IMG/VR virus record: IMGVR_UViG_3300030328_005445
Span: 1 to 21,948 of that record
Reading direction: 5' to 3' (one strand)
Length of the DNA stretch: 21,948 bases
Source of the DNA: a virus
A program made the translations under genes and the position numbers. The notes beneath the pieces are model-generated. The model was given only the letters and a program-made list of their open reading frames with translations, did not search any database and had not been told where the DNA came from. Shown piece by piece: positions 21,380 to 21,948 of the stretch (within the stretch, counting starts at the first letter, position 1; every line of letters starts with the position of its first letter).

Positions 21380-21948
21380 ATGCCACAGTTTGGCGAGGTT
21401 CGCGTTGATTTTATAACGTTTACTACAGGCGTTTCCCCAAACGAGGCAAGTATTACTGTACCTGTCTCAGGACTTCTACGTAATCCTACTTTTAGTGGTA
21501 ATGTCATCATCAATGGTGACCTAGATGTTCAAGGTGATATCACAAATAGTGGTAACTACAATACCGTAACAGGAAATATTACAACAACTAGTGGTACTAT
21601 TTCTGGTGCTATTGGTCGATTTACAACAGGAATTGTTGGAGATTTAACAGTTACCGGAACACTATCTGGTGTTGACCGAATTTATTTTGAAAGCGGTAGT
21701 GCTACTGAGCCGTCAATTACTTTTATTGATGACGAAAATACAGGCATTTTTACAGTTGCTCCCAACACTATTTCAGTTACTGCTGACGGTAATGAATGGA
21801 TACGTGTTTCAGGCAATGGAGATACACATTTATTTAGTAGTGGCGCATTAAAAATTCCGTCTGGTACAACAGCTGCTAGACCAGGGACTTCAGCTACCGG
21901 CATGATCCGGTACAACACTACCCTTAATCAATTCGAAGGCTATGACGG
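21380..21948 (+). CDS. Second tail fibre gene (3' end outside window)
   Basis: ATG at 21380 opens a frame that stays open to the last base. The 189 visible residues start PQFGEVRVDFITFTTGVSPN, then have SGN/TSG-type beta repeats like those of the first fibre. The segment SITFIDDENTGIFTVAPN parallels the GITFIDDANTGLYSSSGD segment of the first fibre. They continue into IPSGTTAARPGTSATGMIRYN, a motif common near receptor-binding ends of phage fibres. It therefore looks like a shorter fibre or a distal, tip-forming partner of the first gene. No strong ribosome binding site is seen. Confidence 0.8.
   Translation, partial: MPQFGEVRVDFITFTTGVSPNEASITVPVSGLLRNPTFSGNVIINGDLDVQGDITNSGNYNTVTGNITTTSGTISGAIGRFTTGIVGDLTVTGTLSGVDRIYFESGSATEPSITFIDDENTGIFTVAPNTISVTADGNEWIRVSGNGDTHLFSSGALKIPSGTTAARPGTSATGMIRYNTTLNQFEGYD

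Noticed and set aside
1-21948. tRNA genes, CRISPR arrays, complete insertion sequences
   Set aside because: I looked for conserved T-loop sequences, regularly spaced direct repeats and transposase motifs with terminal repeats and saw none. The only regular repeats are coding repeats in the fibre gene.

Overview
The window reads as one contiguous piece of a lytic tailed dsDNA phage that most probably infects a cyanobacterium. Almost every base is coding, genes abut or overlap (TAATG and ATGA junctions), and the virion module is followed by a short early-type cassette on the opposite strand. Pointers to a cyanobacterial host are small very basic proteins of a kind I associate with cyanophages (13164-13463, 13624-13737), an NblA-like 99-residue protein (14459-14758), a fragment resembling cyanobacterial tyrosine recombinases (8564-9001) and the style of the tail fibres. 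The capsid protein does not look like T4 gp23, so this is not a standard T4-like cyanomyovirus. The taxonomic placement is inference.

Layout. (1) 1-3569, head module: the end of an upstream gene, a Gly/Ala-rich protein, a probable major capsid protein (GTG start, 111-nt leader with two hairpins), a probable capsid-associated protein, and a small SH3-like plus helix-hairpin-helix protein, closed by a strong intrinsic terminator at 3571-3594. (2) 3635-8443, virion module: an unknown 159-residue protein, a glycine-rich protein, a probable SleB-like cell-wall hydrolase, and two structural proteins, the larger with cysteine/histidine motifs that look like a split SWIM zinc finger. (3) 8444-9673, a mobile-DNA-like patch: a degenerate recombinase fragment, a frameshifted helix-turn-helix gene on the minus strand, an imperfect inverted repeat and an HNH endonuclease. 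(4) 9673-14758: an 1163-residue acidic protein, three small proteins (two very basic, two of the three shorter than 60 residues), a GH24 endolysin and the NblA-like protein. (5) 14760-18370, mostly minus strand: a helix-turn-helix regulator, two unknown proteins, a Dam-like methyltransferase with an altered catalytic motif, dCTP deaminase, and, behind a separate divergent promoter region, an unknown protein overlapping a DUF3310 protein in the -1 frame. A single plus-strand gene (15528-15869) sits inside this region. (6) 18403-21948: a single-pass membrane protein and two tandem repeat-rich tail fibre genes, the second running off the window.

How it works together. Regions 1, 2, 4 and 6 build the particle and lyse the cell. 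Region 5 looks like nucleotide metabolism, DNA modification and regulation placed between virion and fibre genes and transcribed the other way. All product names rest on motif reading alone; no database search was possible.
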